Of a DNA stretch of 64,000 nt, positions 52,421 to 61,277 are shown in pieces (position 1 is the first letter of the stretch; each line of letters begins with the position of its first letter). A program made the position numbers and the translations under genes. The notes under the pieces were generated by a model. That model did not search any database, was not told the origin of the DNA, and worked only from the letters and a program-made list of their open reading frames with translations. This DNA is from Clostridiales bacterium oral taxon 876 str. F0540 (GTDB lineage: Bacteria > Bacillota > Clostridia > Clostridiales > Clostridiaceae): contig KE993473.1 in NCBI GenBank assembly GCA_000466585.1, positions 218,766 through 282,765 on the forward strand, written 5' to 3'.

Positions 52421-53257
52421 ATGAGTAGAAATAAAATTAGCTTCAAAACTGTTAGATTTTACGTTTTTATACTAATATTCTTGATTATAATAATCTTCCC
52501 GTTCTATTGGGAATTTATAACTTCTATTAAGAAACCTGATGAGATTTTTGGAAGCTTCACTAGATTCTGGCCAAAGCATGCCACTTTAGAATCCTATAAA
52601 TTAGTCTTCACGGCAAGGCCCTTTGGCAAGTTTTTATGGAACAGCTTTGTAATTTCTTCTTTGACTACAATAGTTGCTATTGTGTTTGCTTCTTTTGCTG
52701 CTTATGCTATAGCAAGGCTTAAATTTAAAGGAAAAAGTATTATTTTAGGATTAGTTTTAGCAGTATCCATGTTCCCTCAAATTTCAACTATTTCTCCGAT
52801 ATATATGTTTATGAAAGCTATGGGACTTAGAGATACGTATATTGGCTTAATTATTCCTTATACAACTTTTGCTCTTCCTTTGGCTATATGGAACCTAACA
52901 ACTTTCTTTAAGGAAATACCTTATAGTTTGGAGGAAGCAGCAAGAATAGACGGTGCATCTCCTATGCAGACCTTTGCAAGGATAATAGTTCCACTTGCTG
53001 CTCCTGGTACTTTTACTACAGCGATACTCGTATTTATAGCAGCTTGGAATGAATTCCTGTTTGCGCTGACAATAAATACTAAAGATATTAGAAAAACAGT
53101 TCCTGTTGCAATAACTATGTTCCAAGGACAATATACTATTCCTTGGGGTGAAACAGCAGCTGCTACAGTTATCGTAACAATACCTCTTATAATTTTGGTT
53201 CTGCTATTCCAAAAGAGAATAGTTGCTGGTCTTACTTCTGGTGCTGTCAAAGGTTAA
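52421..53257 (+). CDS. malG: Maltodextrin ABC transporter permease (MalG-like)
   Basis: 278 aa with six predicted helices. The EAA motif is EEAARIDGASPMQTFARIIVPLAAPG; the C-terminal AGLTSGAVKG ending is typical of MalG, whose tail reaches into the ATPase dimer. RBS GGGAGG. It starts 15 bp after malF and ends the operon at a strong bidirectional terminator. Confidence 0.95.
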   Translation: MSRNKISFKTVRFYVFILIFLIIIIFPFYWEFITSIKKPDEIFGSFTRFWPKHATLESYKLVFTARPFGKFLWNSFVISSLTTIVAIVFASFAAYAIARLKFKGKSIILGLVLAVSMFPQISTISPIYMFMKAMGLRDTYIGLIIPYTTFALPLAIWNLTTFFKEIPYSLEEAARIDGASPMQTFARIIVPLAAPGTFTTAILVFIAAWNEFLFALTINTKDIRKTVPVAITMFQGQYTIPWGETAAATVIVTIPLIILVLLFQKRIVAGLTSGAVKG

Positions 53258-53282
53258 TCTAAGTTTCCCCTTAGAACCTATT

Positions 53283-53311
53283 AAAAAATGGAGGCGATTG
53301 CCTCCATTTTT
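53283..53311. terminator. Bidirectional terminator malG / amylopullulanase
   Basis: AAAATGGAGGC (53285-53295), loop GATT, GCCTCCATTTT (53300-53310), flanked by A and T runs on both sides. It serves both convergent genes. Confidence 0.92.
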
Positions 53312-53312
53312 A

Positions 53313-56300
53313 TTATGCTTCTGATTCTCTTTTTCTTCTTCCTGCTGCTACTATAAGAACTCCAATGAAGGTTGTTATAAGTCCAGCAGTTACTAATGTA
53401 GTTGTATCAATCATTGATCCTGTCTTTGGAAGTATTCCGGCTGAAACTAAATCCTTATCTGCTACAAAGTAATCACTATTATGTGTTATTTCAAATTCTA
53501 TATACCCATCTTTGTCTACAGTAAGTTTCTTAGCCACAATTTCAGCTTTTTTAGTACTTGGATTATAGTAATAAACATAAAGATTATTCTTATCTTTTCC
53601 TTCAAGCCATGCAGCATCTAGTTTAATCTTAACCTTAGCTTCTCCCGGAAGAACTCCGTTTTCAGCAAAGGACAGGATAAGCACATCTTCGTTTTTAACC
53701 TTTTCTTTAATTGCATCTTTGTTAGGAGATGTAGAATTATCCAAGGTTTCAACCTTAACAGTCAAGTCAATGTCCTTAATATCCTTATTTATATCTTTGC
53801 CATTGAAAGTCCATACTGAATTTCCTGATGTAAAGGTTATTGACTTGTCAGTTCCTTTTATAGCCTCAAATACAGATTTATCAACTTTCTTGTTTTCTGA
53901 TGCATCTACAACTATTGCAGATTTACTTGCAGCGTTCTTTATAGCTTCTACAACCTTTGAAGTATCATTTTTAATGATAGTTCCCGAGTTATTATTTGTA
54001 TTTCCATTGTTGTTCCCTGTATTACCGTTATTGTTTCCTGAGTTCCCCCCATTGTTGTTACCATTGTTTCCTGTATTTCCGCCATTATCTACAGGAGCAG
54101 CCTTAACAGTTACAGAACACTTATCTGTGAAACCTCCGTCTAAGGTAGTTACAGTAATATCTGCCTTACCTTCTGAAACAGCTGTCACTTTTCCGCTAGC
54201 ATCAATCTTTGCAATGCCGCTGTTACTTGAACTCCATGTTACATCCTTTAATGTTGTATTTTCTGGAGCAACAACAGCTTTAAGATTAGCTGATGCCCCA
54301 ACAGTTATTTCTAAAGAGTTTTTATCAATAGTTACTCCTGTTGCTCTAACCTTATCTTTAACTATATAGCTTGGGTCATAGGCATCTTTTAGTGCTGAAG
54401 TATTTACTGTTACTGCCTTGTAGCTTGCAACTAAAATTAATCCTGATTGTTTTGGAACATCCACAGTTACCTTTCCAGCCTGAACCGTATATTTTTCTGA
54501 TGGATTTAAAGCATTTGTTAATACAGTTCCATTTGGAATTGAGCCTGCATCAAGCTGTAAGCTATTAATGTATTGAGCTTTTCTGCTGACTACAACTAAC
54601 GCATGATTATTTTTATCATTTCTTAAATATGACATTACATCCTTAGCATCATCCCCTGAAACAGTAACTGGTACAATATCTCCAGTCCTTAACACAGGAT
54701 AAGCATTTCTTATATTAGCTAGCTTAGCATACCATTCAACTAAGTCTTGGTTTCCCTTACCCCAAATCATGCCTCTTCTGTTGTCCGGGTCATCTGCTCC
54801 TGGTATACCTGCTTCATCACCATAGTAAATAGTTGGTGCACCTGGATAAGTCATTTGAATTAAAGGTATTAACTCCATCTTAGCATATGCTTCTGCTGAA
54901 GGATTATCAGCTATAGCTTTAACACTCTTCTGAGCTCCATCTAAAGCAGAAATAACTCTTTGTGTATCATGAGAATCAACAAGATTCATCATAACTTCAA
55001 AGGCTTCTTTTGGATATTGCTCCCTCATCTTTTCAAGCTCATTCATTGCCCAAACTGCATCTGTAGCTGTCTTATTATCATCTTGAGTGCCTTTTACAAA
55101 GTATAGAACTGCATTTCTAAATCTGTAGTTCATTACTGAATCATACATATCTCCAAGAAGGTATTTTGATGCGTCATCCCAAATTTCACCGATGATAGCA
55201 TTGTCCCCTTCTTCTTTAACAGCAGTTCTAAAGTGATTCCAGGTTTCATCAGAAACTTCATTTGCAACGTCAAGTCTCCATCCATCGGACCCCTGCTTCA
55301 ACCAATATCTTGAGTTAGCATCAGGACCGTCTATTATTTCATCAGCCCAGGACTTAACTTGATATTCAGAACCATTTAAGGCCTGAATAACTGGCATAGA
55401 GTCATATCCCCACCAGCCTTCATAGTCATAATGCTTAGGAACAGGATTTCCATCCTTATCTTTTTCTACTACTTTATTGCTTACAACAAACCAATCTTTA
55501 TAGTGTAAATCTGTTATTCCTTGTGCAGCTAAATCTGCAGTAACTTTCTTTTCTGCATCCTGCTGTTTTAAATTCTGAGTATTCATTAAATCATAAACTT
55601 TTGACCAATACTGATATGCTCCTATTGGTTTTCCTTTTTCAATGTACTTTCCATATCTGTCAAAGTAAATAGAATCATCTGATACATGGTTAAATACACC
55701 ATCAAGGATTACATGCATTCCTCTCTTGTGAGCTTCTTTAGCAAGATTTACAAAGTCGTCCATATGACCCAGCAGAGGATCAAGACTTCTATAGTCTGTA
55801 GTATCATATCTATGATTTGATATAGATGAGGAAACTGGGTTAAAGTACAGTACATTAATACCTAGAGCTTGTAGATAGTCAAGCTTAGCTTGTACTCCTT
55901 TAATATCTCCGCCATACATATCATTACTCCACTCGCCATCACCTACAAAGCCTTTATAGTTAGGATCTAAAACAGGCTTACCATTGCTATCTTTTACAAC
56001 TACAGCATTTCCGTCTTTATCTTTAACTGTTTTAAATTCTATAGTTGGATCTTCAGGGGGCATGTACCAGTTTGTTGGATTTTCATAAGCAACACTACCT
56101 CTTGCAAGTTTTTGAGCATAGTCATTGCTGTTATCCCCATTAAAGAATCTATCCGGAAATATTTGATATATAACAGCATCTTTCATCCAATCCGGAGTTT
56201 TAAAATTCTTATCATAAACATTTAAATCATAAGCTTTAACATTGCTTATATCGCTGGCTGCTCCAGTTCCAAAATATCCGTCATCGTCGCTATACGCCTT

Positions 56301-58076
56301 TACATCTGAACCATTTGAAACTAGGAAATAGTATTTGTTCATTCCTATTTCATTAAACTTATAACTTACAGTCCATTTATCTGAGCCATCACCACAATTT
56401 CCATTCTTGCTCATGTCTATAATTTTTGTGCCTTTATTAGTTATAAGAACTAATTTTGCAACAGTTAGATCATCCTTTTTAGCCTTTAAATTAAAGGTTA
56501 CATTTGAATCAGTAGTTACTGCTCCATAAGGTGCTTTGTACTCTTCACTTCTTGAATCAAAATATAAATCCTTTAGTGATATCTGAGGGCTGGCTGGATC
56601 GCTATATACCATTTGAATAGATGGTGCATAGCTAAAGGTTATATCCTTTGAATCTTCTGTTACATTGATATTCGCATAACTATACTCTTTTCCATCTACT
56701 ACTGCTTTAATATCATTATAAGAACCCTTATTAAGCTTAATTTTCGCACTATATATATTTGTTAATAAAGCATCAGTCAATTTAGTTCCTTCAGGGATTC
56801 CTGTTCCTTTTAGTACAATATCTAATTTTTTATATTCTATAGAGTTAGCTGTATAGTGACTATCATCTGAATACCAGAAGGTAACATCCTGATTTGATGG
56901 AACGTACAACTTCATGTTATCTTCATAGGATTTGCCGTTTGCACCATAGTTTTCTGGATCCCACGAACCCATGGCAATTTTATATTCGTAGTTTCCTGCA
57001 GGTACATTCTTTATATTTATGTGATAATTTCCGTTTCCATCATAAGTTAATTTAGTTTTATCTGAACCTGGTGTCCATGTATTTTCACCAGCAGCAGCCT
57101 GTATTGTTCCTGCAAGAACTACTTTTCTTCCTGAATATGCTGGGAATGTTATTTTTGAATTACCATTTGAAGTCACAGAATTTAATGGATCAGTAATCCA
57201 ATCACTGTTTCCATCCACTTGAAACTTATACTCAAAAGTCTGTTCATTATCACCAGGTCTAAAGGTTGTTGACCAAATTCCTGTTTTTTCATCCTTTATC
57301 ATTGGCATTGGAGTACTTCCCCAATTGTTCATAGTTCCATTTAACAATACTGATTTTGCATTCTTGTTTATATAATTAAATGTGATAGTTCCGTTAGCAT
57401 TAATTACAGGACTCTTAATCTTTGATGCCAATCCTAAAGCTTCATCAACCTCATCTTTATTTTCAATTGAGTTATATAAGGTTTTCCCTATAGTATCACA
57501 TACAAAAGTTACATATAATCCCTTAACATCCTTTCCGTCTAATCCTTTGAATGTTTGTAGCGATGAATCATTAATACCTGTTAAATCTAAAACCTTATTA
57601 TCCGTTCCACCTGGTATTGGATTATTCCAAGTATAGTTAAGTGCAGCTTTATATTCATATCTAGCCTTCGGTACGAACATACTATATACAAACTTTCCTG
57701 GAGCAGCTAGTTTAGTAAATTCATATCCTTTAGAGGTTTCTTTCCAGTTATCATCTCCTGCACCACGAATAGTGCCAATTAATGATGCTGTTGTACTGAT
57801 ACTTGGATCATTAACACTGTCTGTACATATCCCCAGCCCGTAATTAGCAAGGAATGTGACTTGCTTATCTGCATCTATTTTGAAACCTATATTATTTGAA
57901 ACTTCACCATTAGACCACTTATTTCCGTATGCTACTTTATAGGAGTAATCTCCTGCTTTTAAATTAAAGGCTTTTTTATAGAATCCTTGTCCAATATATT
58001 CTAGATTCAAATCGTTATTTTCAGGTTTCCAGTATGTAGGGTCGCCATCTTTTCCAGTAGCTGTTAGCAAATCCAC
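53313..58076 (-). CDS. Amylopullulanase, main fragment: starch-binding repeats, GH13 domain, LPxTG anchor (frameshifted from its N-terminus)
   Basis: 1587 codons in frame with the catalytic part. Several pullulanase-type beta repeats (such as YEYKAALNYTW, FEYKFQVDG, YEYKIAMGSW) precede a GH13 barrel at about 625-1130: DAVIYQIFPDRFFNGD, LDGVFNHVSDDS, nucleophile in DGWRLDVAN, acid/base in IIGEIWDD, transition-state Asp in NLVDSHDTQR. Then a BIG2 Ig-like domain, an Asn/Gly-rich linker, an unknown domain and a sortase signal LPKTG (about 1549) with hydrophobic helix and RRKRESEA tail. No start codon or signal peptide of its own: one extra base near 58073 separates it from the N-terminal fragment. 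It would hydrolyse alpha-1,4/1,6 glucans at the cell wall. Confidence 0.88.
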   Translation of the reverse strand: MDLLTATGKDGDPTYWKPENNDLNLEYIGQGFYKKAFNLKAGDYSYKVAYGNKWSNGEVSNNIGFKIDADKQVTFLANYGLGICTDSVNDPSISTTASLIGTIRGAGDDNWKETSKGYEFTKLAAPGKFVYSMFVPKARYEYKAALNYTWNNPIPGGTDNKVLDLTGINDSSLQTFKGLDGKDVKGLYVTFVCDTIGKTLYNSIENKDEVDEALGLASKIKSPVINANGTITFNYINKNAKSVLLNGTMNNWGSTPMPMIKDEKTGIWSTTFRPGDNEQTFEYKFQVDGNSDWITDPLNSVTSNGNSKITFPAYSGRKVVLAGTIQAAAGENTWTPGSDKTKLTYDGNGNYHINIKNVPAGNYEYKIAMGSWDPENYGANGKSYEDNMKLYVPSNQDVTFWYSDDSHYTANSIEYKKLDIVLKGTGIPEGTKLTDALLTNIYSAKIKLNKGSYNDIKAVVDGKEYSYANINVTEDSKDITFSYAPSIQMVYSDPASPQISLKDLYFDSRSEEYKAPYGAVTTDSNVTFNLKAKKDDLTVAKLVLITNKGTKIIDMSKNGNCGDGSDKWTVSYKFNEIGMNKYYFLVSNGSDVKAYSDDDGYFGTGAASDISNVKAYDLNVYDKNFKTPDWMKDAVIYQIFPDRFFNGDNSNDYAQKLARGSVAYENPTNWYMPPEDPTIEFKTVKDKDGNAVVVKDSNGKPVLDPNYKGFVGDGEWSNDMYGGDIKGVQAKLDYLQALGINVLYFNPVSSSISNHRYDTTDYRSLDPLLGHMDDFVNLAKEAHKRGMHVILDGVFNHVSDDSIYFDRYGKYIEKGKPIGAYQYWSKVYDLMNTQNLKQQDAEKKVTADLAAQGITDLHYKDWFVVSNKVVEKDKDGNPVPKHYDYEGWWGYDSMPVIQALNGSEYQVKSWADEIIDGPDANSRYWLKQGSDGWRLDVANEVSDETWNHFRTAVKEEGDNAIIGEIWDDASKYLLGDMYDSVMNYRFRNAVLYFVKGTQDDNKTATDAVWAMNELEKMREQYPKEAFEVMMNLVDSHDTQRVISALDGAQKSVKAIADNPSAEAYAKMELIPLIQMTYPGAPTIYYGDEAGIPGADDPDNRRGMIWGKGNQDLVEWYAKLANIRNAYPVLRTGDIVPVTVSGDDAKDVMSYLRNDKNNHALVVVSRKAQYINSLQLDAGSIPNGTVLTNALNPSEKYTVQAGKVTVDVPKQSGLILVASYKAVTVNTSALKDAYDPSYIVKDKVRATGVTIDKNSLEITVGASANLKAVVAPENTTLKDVTWSSSNSGIAKIDASGKVTAVSEGKADITVTTLDGGFTDKCSVTVKAAPVDNGGNTGNNGNNNGGNSGNNNGNTGNNNGNTNNNSGTIIKNDTSKVVEAIKNAASKSAIVVDASENKKVDKSVFEAIKGTDKSITFTSGNSVWTFNGKDINKDIKDIDLTVKVETLDNSTSPNKDAIKEKVKNEDVLILSFAENGVLPGEAKVKIKLDAAWLEGKDKNNLYVYYYNPSTKKAEIVAKKLTVDKDGYIEFEITHNSDYFVADKDLVSAGILPKTGSMIDTTTLVTAGLITTFIGVLIVAAGRRKRESEA

Positions 58077-58533
58077 CTACTAACGTTGCAGTAGTTGGAG
58101 CAATTCTAAATTGATCAATATTATTAATAGTGTCGTATACTTTTCCGGCAGTATAGTCTACTCTAAAAGTAACTGCCCCTGCGTTGGCAACAGTTATAGG
58201 CTTGTTTTCTCCATTTTCTCCAATAGCCTTAGGTTTGTCCCATTGATTATTAAAGGCTACTTTATAATTATATTTTCCCGGAGTTGTAAAGTTCACAGTT
58301 AGCTCATAAACTCCTTTTGCTGTTCTTTTCATTATAGTCCCTGCATTAGCAGTATTCCAATCAGCCCCTAAGCCTTGCTTTGCAACAAAATCACCAGTTA
58401 AGACAGCGTAAACATCTGCAGCAGTTGGTGTTATTACATCTTCAGCCTTAACAATTTTCGCAAAATTAGGCATTAAGCTGAACAAAAACAAGAAGGTCAA
58501 TACCAAGCTGAACCTTTGATTTAGTTTTTTCAT
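58021..58533 (-). CDS. Amylopullulanase N-terminal fragment: signal peptide and first beta repeat
   Basis: 170 codons. It carries a signal peptide (KKLNQRFSLVLTFLFLFS, cleavage near VKAED) and a pullulanase-type starch-binding repeat (VYAVLTGDFVAKQGLGADW, KYNYKVAFNNQWD). It then reads LVGGFANSYWKRW and stops. Removing one G from GGTGG at 58073-58077 gives LVGDLLTATGKDGDPTYW and joins it to the main fragment, a protein of about 1739 residues. So this is the true start of the amylopullulanase gene. RBS GGGGGG. A real frameshift or a sequencing error are both possible. Confidence 0.88.
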   Translation of the reverse strand: MKKLNQRFSLVLTFLFLFSLMPNFAKIVKAEDVITPTAADVYAVLTGDFVAKQGLGADWNTANAGTIMKRTAKGVYELTVNFTTPGKYNYKVAFNNQWDKPKAIGENGENKPITVANAGAVTFRVDYTAGKVYDTINNIDQFRIAPTTATLVGGFANSYWKRWRPYILET

Positions 58534-58560
58534 TATATTCCCCCCTATTGATTTGGTTGA

Positions 58561-58600
58561 GCAACCGTTTGCACATATATACCATTATGCAACCGTTTGC
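58561..58600 (-). promoter_or_regulatory. Twin LacI-type operators before the amylopullulanase gene
   Basis: Two copies of GCAACCGTTTGC (58561-58572 and 58589-58600), 28 bp apart centre to centre, about 2.7 helical turns. Both lie between the -10 element and the start codon, the roadblock position also seen at malE. Confidence 0.75.
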
Positions 58601-58610
58601 ATTTGTTCTA

Positions 58611-58640
58611 ATTATATCATTATTCAATAAATCAAATCAA
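58611..58640 (-). promoter_or_regulatory. Promoter of the amylopullulanase gene
   Basis: On the minus strand TTGATT (58640-58635) and TATAAT (58616-58611) with 18-bp spacing, directly upstream of the twin operators. Confidence 0.6.
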
Positions 58641-59066
58641 TAAAAATCTAAATTTTAACAATACATTTTTTTACATAAAAAAAGATGCTAGAAAACTACT
58701 AGCATCAACCACAGTTTAGAAATTATCTCTAAGGGGGATCTAACTTCTTAATATTATAATAACATCAACATATTAAGAAATTGTTAATTAAGAGTAACTT
58801 ATTAATGAACCTTGCATTTTTATAAAATTATCCAGTTTTTTATGCATTTTTTTGAAATTTCTCATAAGTAAAGTTTCACCCATGCTTTTCTACTATATTA
58901 ATAGTGCTTCATAGAGTATTAATGCTGATTGCAATGCTCTCAGCCCTACCTTCTATCCTTATTAAAGAATAAATATATAACGCTATTGAAAATCCTATTG
59001 TCCTTACTAAACTTACTATTGCACCCATACTTATAAGCTTAATTGATAAATATGCAATAATAAAAT
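58641..59066. other. Region without a convincing protein gene; holds a terminator and possible small RNA
   Basis: Between the amylopullulanase promoter and the murQ terminator. A 64-codon frame at 58909-59103 starts inside the murQ terminator and lacks an RBS, so it is not accepted. A strong minus-strand terminator at 58673-58706 is isolated from any gene, which suggests a short non-coding transcript (see next entry). Otherwise A+T-rich and unremarkable. Confidence 0.5.
58673..58746 (-). ncRNA. Candidate small RNA with C-rich loop and intrinsic terminator
   Basis: On the minus strand a TATAAT (58758-58753, weak -35) is followed by a predicted ~70-nt RNA. Its first hairpin (TTAGA/TCTAA) exposes CCCCCTT (58737-58731), complementary to AAGGGGG-type Shine-Dalgarno sequences. 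It ends in GATGCTAG/CTAGCATC plus a T-run. The malE, malF and amylopullulanase ribosome-binding sites are GGGGG-rich, so they are possible targets. Speculative; no expression evidence. Confidence 0.3.
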
Positions 59067-59091
59067 AAAATTGCGGTATACCCGCAATTTT
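59067..59091 (-). terminator. Terminator of the MurNAc operon
   Basis: AAAATTGCGG (59067-59076) and CCGCAATTTT (59082-59091), 5-base loop, followed on the minus strand by ATTTTATTATT. It overlaps the murQ stop codon. Confidence 0.85.
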
Positions 59092-59998
59092 ATTTTGATG
59101 CATCTATAGCTTTTTGTACATATCCTTTACTTTCATTCAATAGCTTTCTTGCACTTTCTTTATCTAATCCTGTTTTAATCATGACGACGCTTAACTTAAC
59201 ATCAAAATTCGTTTCATTTAAAACCTTAACTACATTTTCTTCACTTTCATCTGTAGCCATCATTGTTATTCTCTTTGCTCTGGCAACAAGCTTCTCATTT
59301 GTAGATTGAACATCTATCATAAGATTGCTGTATACCTTGCCAAGCTTAACCATAGTTCCTGTAGTTAACATATTAAGAACCATCTTTTGTGCTGTTCCGG
59401 ACTTCATTCTTGTTGATCCCATAATAACTTCCGGGCCTACAACTACAGATATTGGAACATCAGCAATTTTAGCCATTTCACTTTCCGGATTCATTGTAAC
59501 ACATATAACTGCTGCCCCTACCTCTTTAGCATACTCCATTCCGCCAATAACATAAGGGGTTCTGCCTGATGCGGCAATTCCGCAAATAACATCTTTTTCT
59601 GTTAAATTCTTTTCAATTAAATCAGTTTTTCCTAGTTCCTTATTGTCTTCTGCACCTTCAACAGCCTTAAATATTGCTGTATGACCTCCAGCTATCAGCC
59701 CCTGGACTAGATCAAAAGAAACACCATAAGTTGGAGGACACTCTGAAGCATCAAGTATGCCCAGTCTTCCGCTGGTCCCTGCTCCCGTATAGATAAGTCT
59801 TCCGCCTCTAGATAATCTGTCTGAAATTACGTCTACAGCTTTAGCTATGCTTTCCTTTGCTTCACCAACCGCTTCTGCTACCTTTTTATCTTCCGCATTT
59901 ATCATTTCTATCATTTCCAAGGTACTAACACTATCAATATTCATAGTTCTTGGGTTTCTACCTTCTGTAACGAGTTTCTCAAGTTTTTCTATTTTCAT
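59090..59998 (-). CDS. murQ: N-acetylmuramic acid 6-phosphate etherase
   Basis: 302 aa. Splits the lactyl ether of MurNAc 6-phosphate to GlcNAc 6-phosphate and D-lactate. SIS-fold motifs: [32 protein letters not shown] conserved region, [47 protein letters not shown]-terminal UBA-like helical tail follows. Its ATG has no Shine-Dalgarno; it overlaps the stop of an 11-codon leader (59995-60030) that has AGGAGGTGA. Last gene of the MurNAc operon. Confidence 0.96.
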   Translation of the reverse strand: MKIEKLEKLVTEGRNPRTMNIDSVSTLEMIEMINAEDKKVAEAVGEAKESIAKAVDVISDRLSRGGRLIYTGAGTSGRLGILDASECPPTYGVSFDLVQGLIAGGHTAIFKAVEGAEDNKELGKTDLIEKNLTEKDVICGIAASGRTPYVIGGMEYAKEVGAAVICVTMNPESEMAKIADVPISVVVGPEVIMGSTRMKSGTAQKMVLNMLTTGTMVKLGKVYSNLMIDVQSTNEKLVARAKRITMMATDESEENVVKVLNETNFDVKLSVVMIKTGLDKESARKLLNESKGYVQKAIDASK

Positions 59999-60030
59999 AT
60001 TGTTACTACTGCAAAATTATTTTGCAGCAT
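59995..60030 (-). CDS. 11-codon leader peptide coupled to murQ
   Basis: ATG ending at 60030 follows AGGAGGTGA and encodes [11 protein letters not shown]. Its TGA overlaps the murQ ATG (ATGA). The murQ start has no ribosome-binding site of its own, and a stop in the murQ frame lies just upstream. The leader contains an 8-bp palindrome (CTGCAAAA/TTTTGCAG). Either translational coupling or a hairpin that brings the Shine-Dalgarno closer to murQ is plausible. The SD-to-ATG spacing of the leader is short (three bases). Confidence 0.4.
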   Translation of the reverse strand: MLQNNFAVVTI

Positions 60031-60113
60031 TCACCTCCTAGCAGCTTATATGTTATATTATAAAATATTTTTTCATAAACTTCAATTAATAACTAAATTT
60101 TATTTCAAACTTG

Positions 60114-61196
60114 TTATTTATATCTCACAAATCTAAATCTTGTTTCGTCATCTATATATTCAATTAAAAATAATTCTTCATCAATTATCTTGCCAACAAC
60201 GTTTACTCTTGCATCTGCGGGCAGATACCTTTTACAAATTTGAAGCTCCCCGCAATACCTTAGATAGTGCTTGTTATCTATTGTTATAAAGCCTTTTTTT
60301 CTTTCTATATTATTATATGGGCTTATTACATCTTCTTTTTTAAGAGTAACCCGTGAATTAGTTGATCTTATAACATCTTCAGCTGAGTCAGGTCTGTTTT
60401 CATGACAAGCATTAAAAACAATGTTTTCCTCTACTATACATGGTTTGAAGGTTTCTACTCTAAATTCAATTATATCTTCAGGAATATCACCCACAGTCTT
60501 TAATTCATCATCTGTTGGAATGCTGTCCCCAAAAAATACCGAATCAATCCCTAATGCGAATAGATGTTTAGCAGATATTAAAGGCTCCTGAAATCTATGA
60601 ATCTCAAGAGTAGGAAGCCCATCGAAAATCGGTCCTCTTTTGTTAACTAAAGAAGGTATAAATGCAGAAATTTTCATATCATATTTTTTAAGCATATCAT
60701 TTTTCTTCTTAAAGGTTTCCATTGAAATACCCGTATTTATTCTCGGATAATAGTTATGACAGGCTTGAATAGCTTTATAATTAGGATTAAAGTTTTCCAG
60801 TTCCTTCAAAAACATATCAGTTACTGTACTGGCATTAATCTCTATTTTTAATCCATAAGGATTTTTTGTAAATTCTGCAATCTGCTCCGGAGTAAAACCA
60901 AAATCTACTCTAACGCCATATATGCCAAGCTCCTTTAGCACTTTTAAATCATTCATATCTGCTCCTAAATAACCAAAAGCTCTTGGAGATATATCTGCAA
61001 TTATATTCATACCTAGTTTCTTACTTAATTCCGCTATTTGTTTGAATTCCTCAACGGCCTTTTCATAATTCGCCTCAGGAATATGAAGCGAGGTAAATAT
61101 ATTGCTAAAGCCGTATTCTTTAGCTTTTTCTATAAAAATCATGTTTTCTTCAAGTGAATAATTCATTCCTACAAAAACTGAAATACCTTTTGGCAT
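60114..61196 (-). CDS. mupG: 6-phospho-N-acetylmuramidase (MupG, DUF871 family)
   Basis: 360 aa. The family (MupG in Staphylococcus aureus) hydrolyses MurNAc 6-phosphate-GlcNAc after uptake. N-terminal TIM-barrel-like domain (GISVFVGMNYSLEENMIFIEKAKEYG, NIIADISPRAFGYLGADMNDL, GVRVDFGFTPEQIAEF, ACHNYYPRINTGIS) and a C-terminal cyclophilin-like beta domain (about 240-360). Between murP and murQ, it lets the operon use the disaccharide as well as free MurNAc. RBS AAGGATAGG. An 8-bp hairpin (61221-61270) separates it from murP. Confidence 0.93.
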   Translation of the reverse strand: MPKGISVFVGMNYSLEENMIFIEKAKEYGFSNIFTSLHIPEANYEKAVEEFKQIAELSKKLGMNIIADISPRAFGYLGADMNDLKVLKELGIYGVRVDFGFTPEQIAEFTKNPYGLKIEINASTVTDMFLKELENFNPNYKAIQACHNYYPRINTGISMETFKKKNDMLKKYDMKISAFIPSLVNKRGPIFDGLPTLEIHRFQEPLISAKHLFALGIDSVFFGDSIPTDDELKTVGDIPEDIIEFRVETFKPCIVEENIVFNACHENRPDSAEDVIRSTNSRVTLKKEDVISPYNNIERKKGFITIDNKHYLRYCGELQICKRYLPADARVNVVGKIIDEELFLIEYIDDETRFRFVRYK

Positions 61197-61277
61197 AGTT
61201 AACCTATCCTTTCATAGAAAAAGGATAGCAGCAAATAAATATTTTATTAATATTAATTGTGCTATCCCTTATTTACT

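Noticed and set aside
53719..54369. 216-codon plus-strand frame antisense to the amylopullulanase linker
   Set aside because: It mirrors the Asn/Gly-rich repeat region; repetitive Leu/Phe/Pro product, no RBS, no family features.
58909..59103. 64-codon minus-strand frame with hydrophobic product
   Set aside because: It starts inside the murQ terminator hairpin and overlaps the murQ stop, has no Shine-Dalgarno, and its first codons are the terminator stem.
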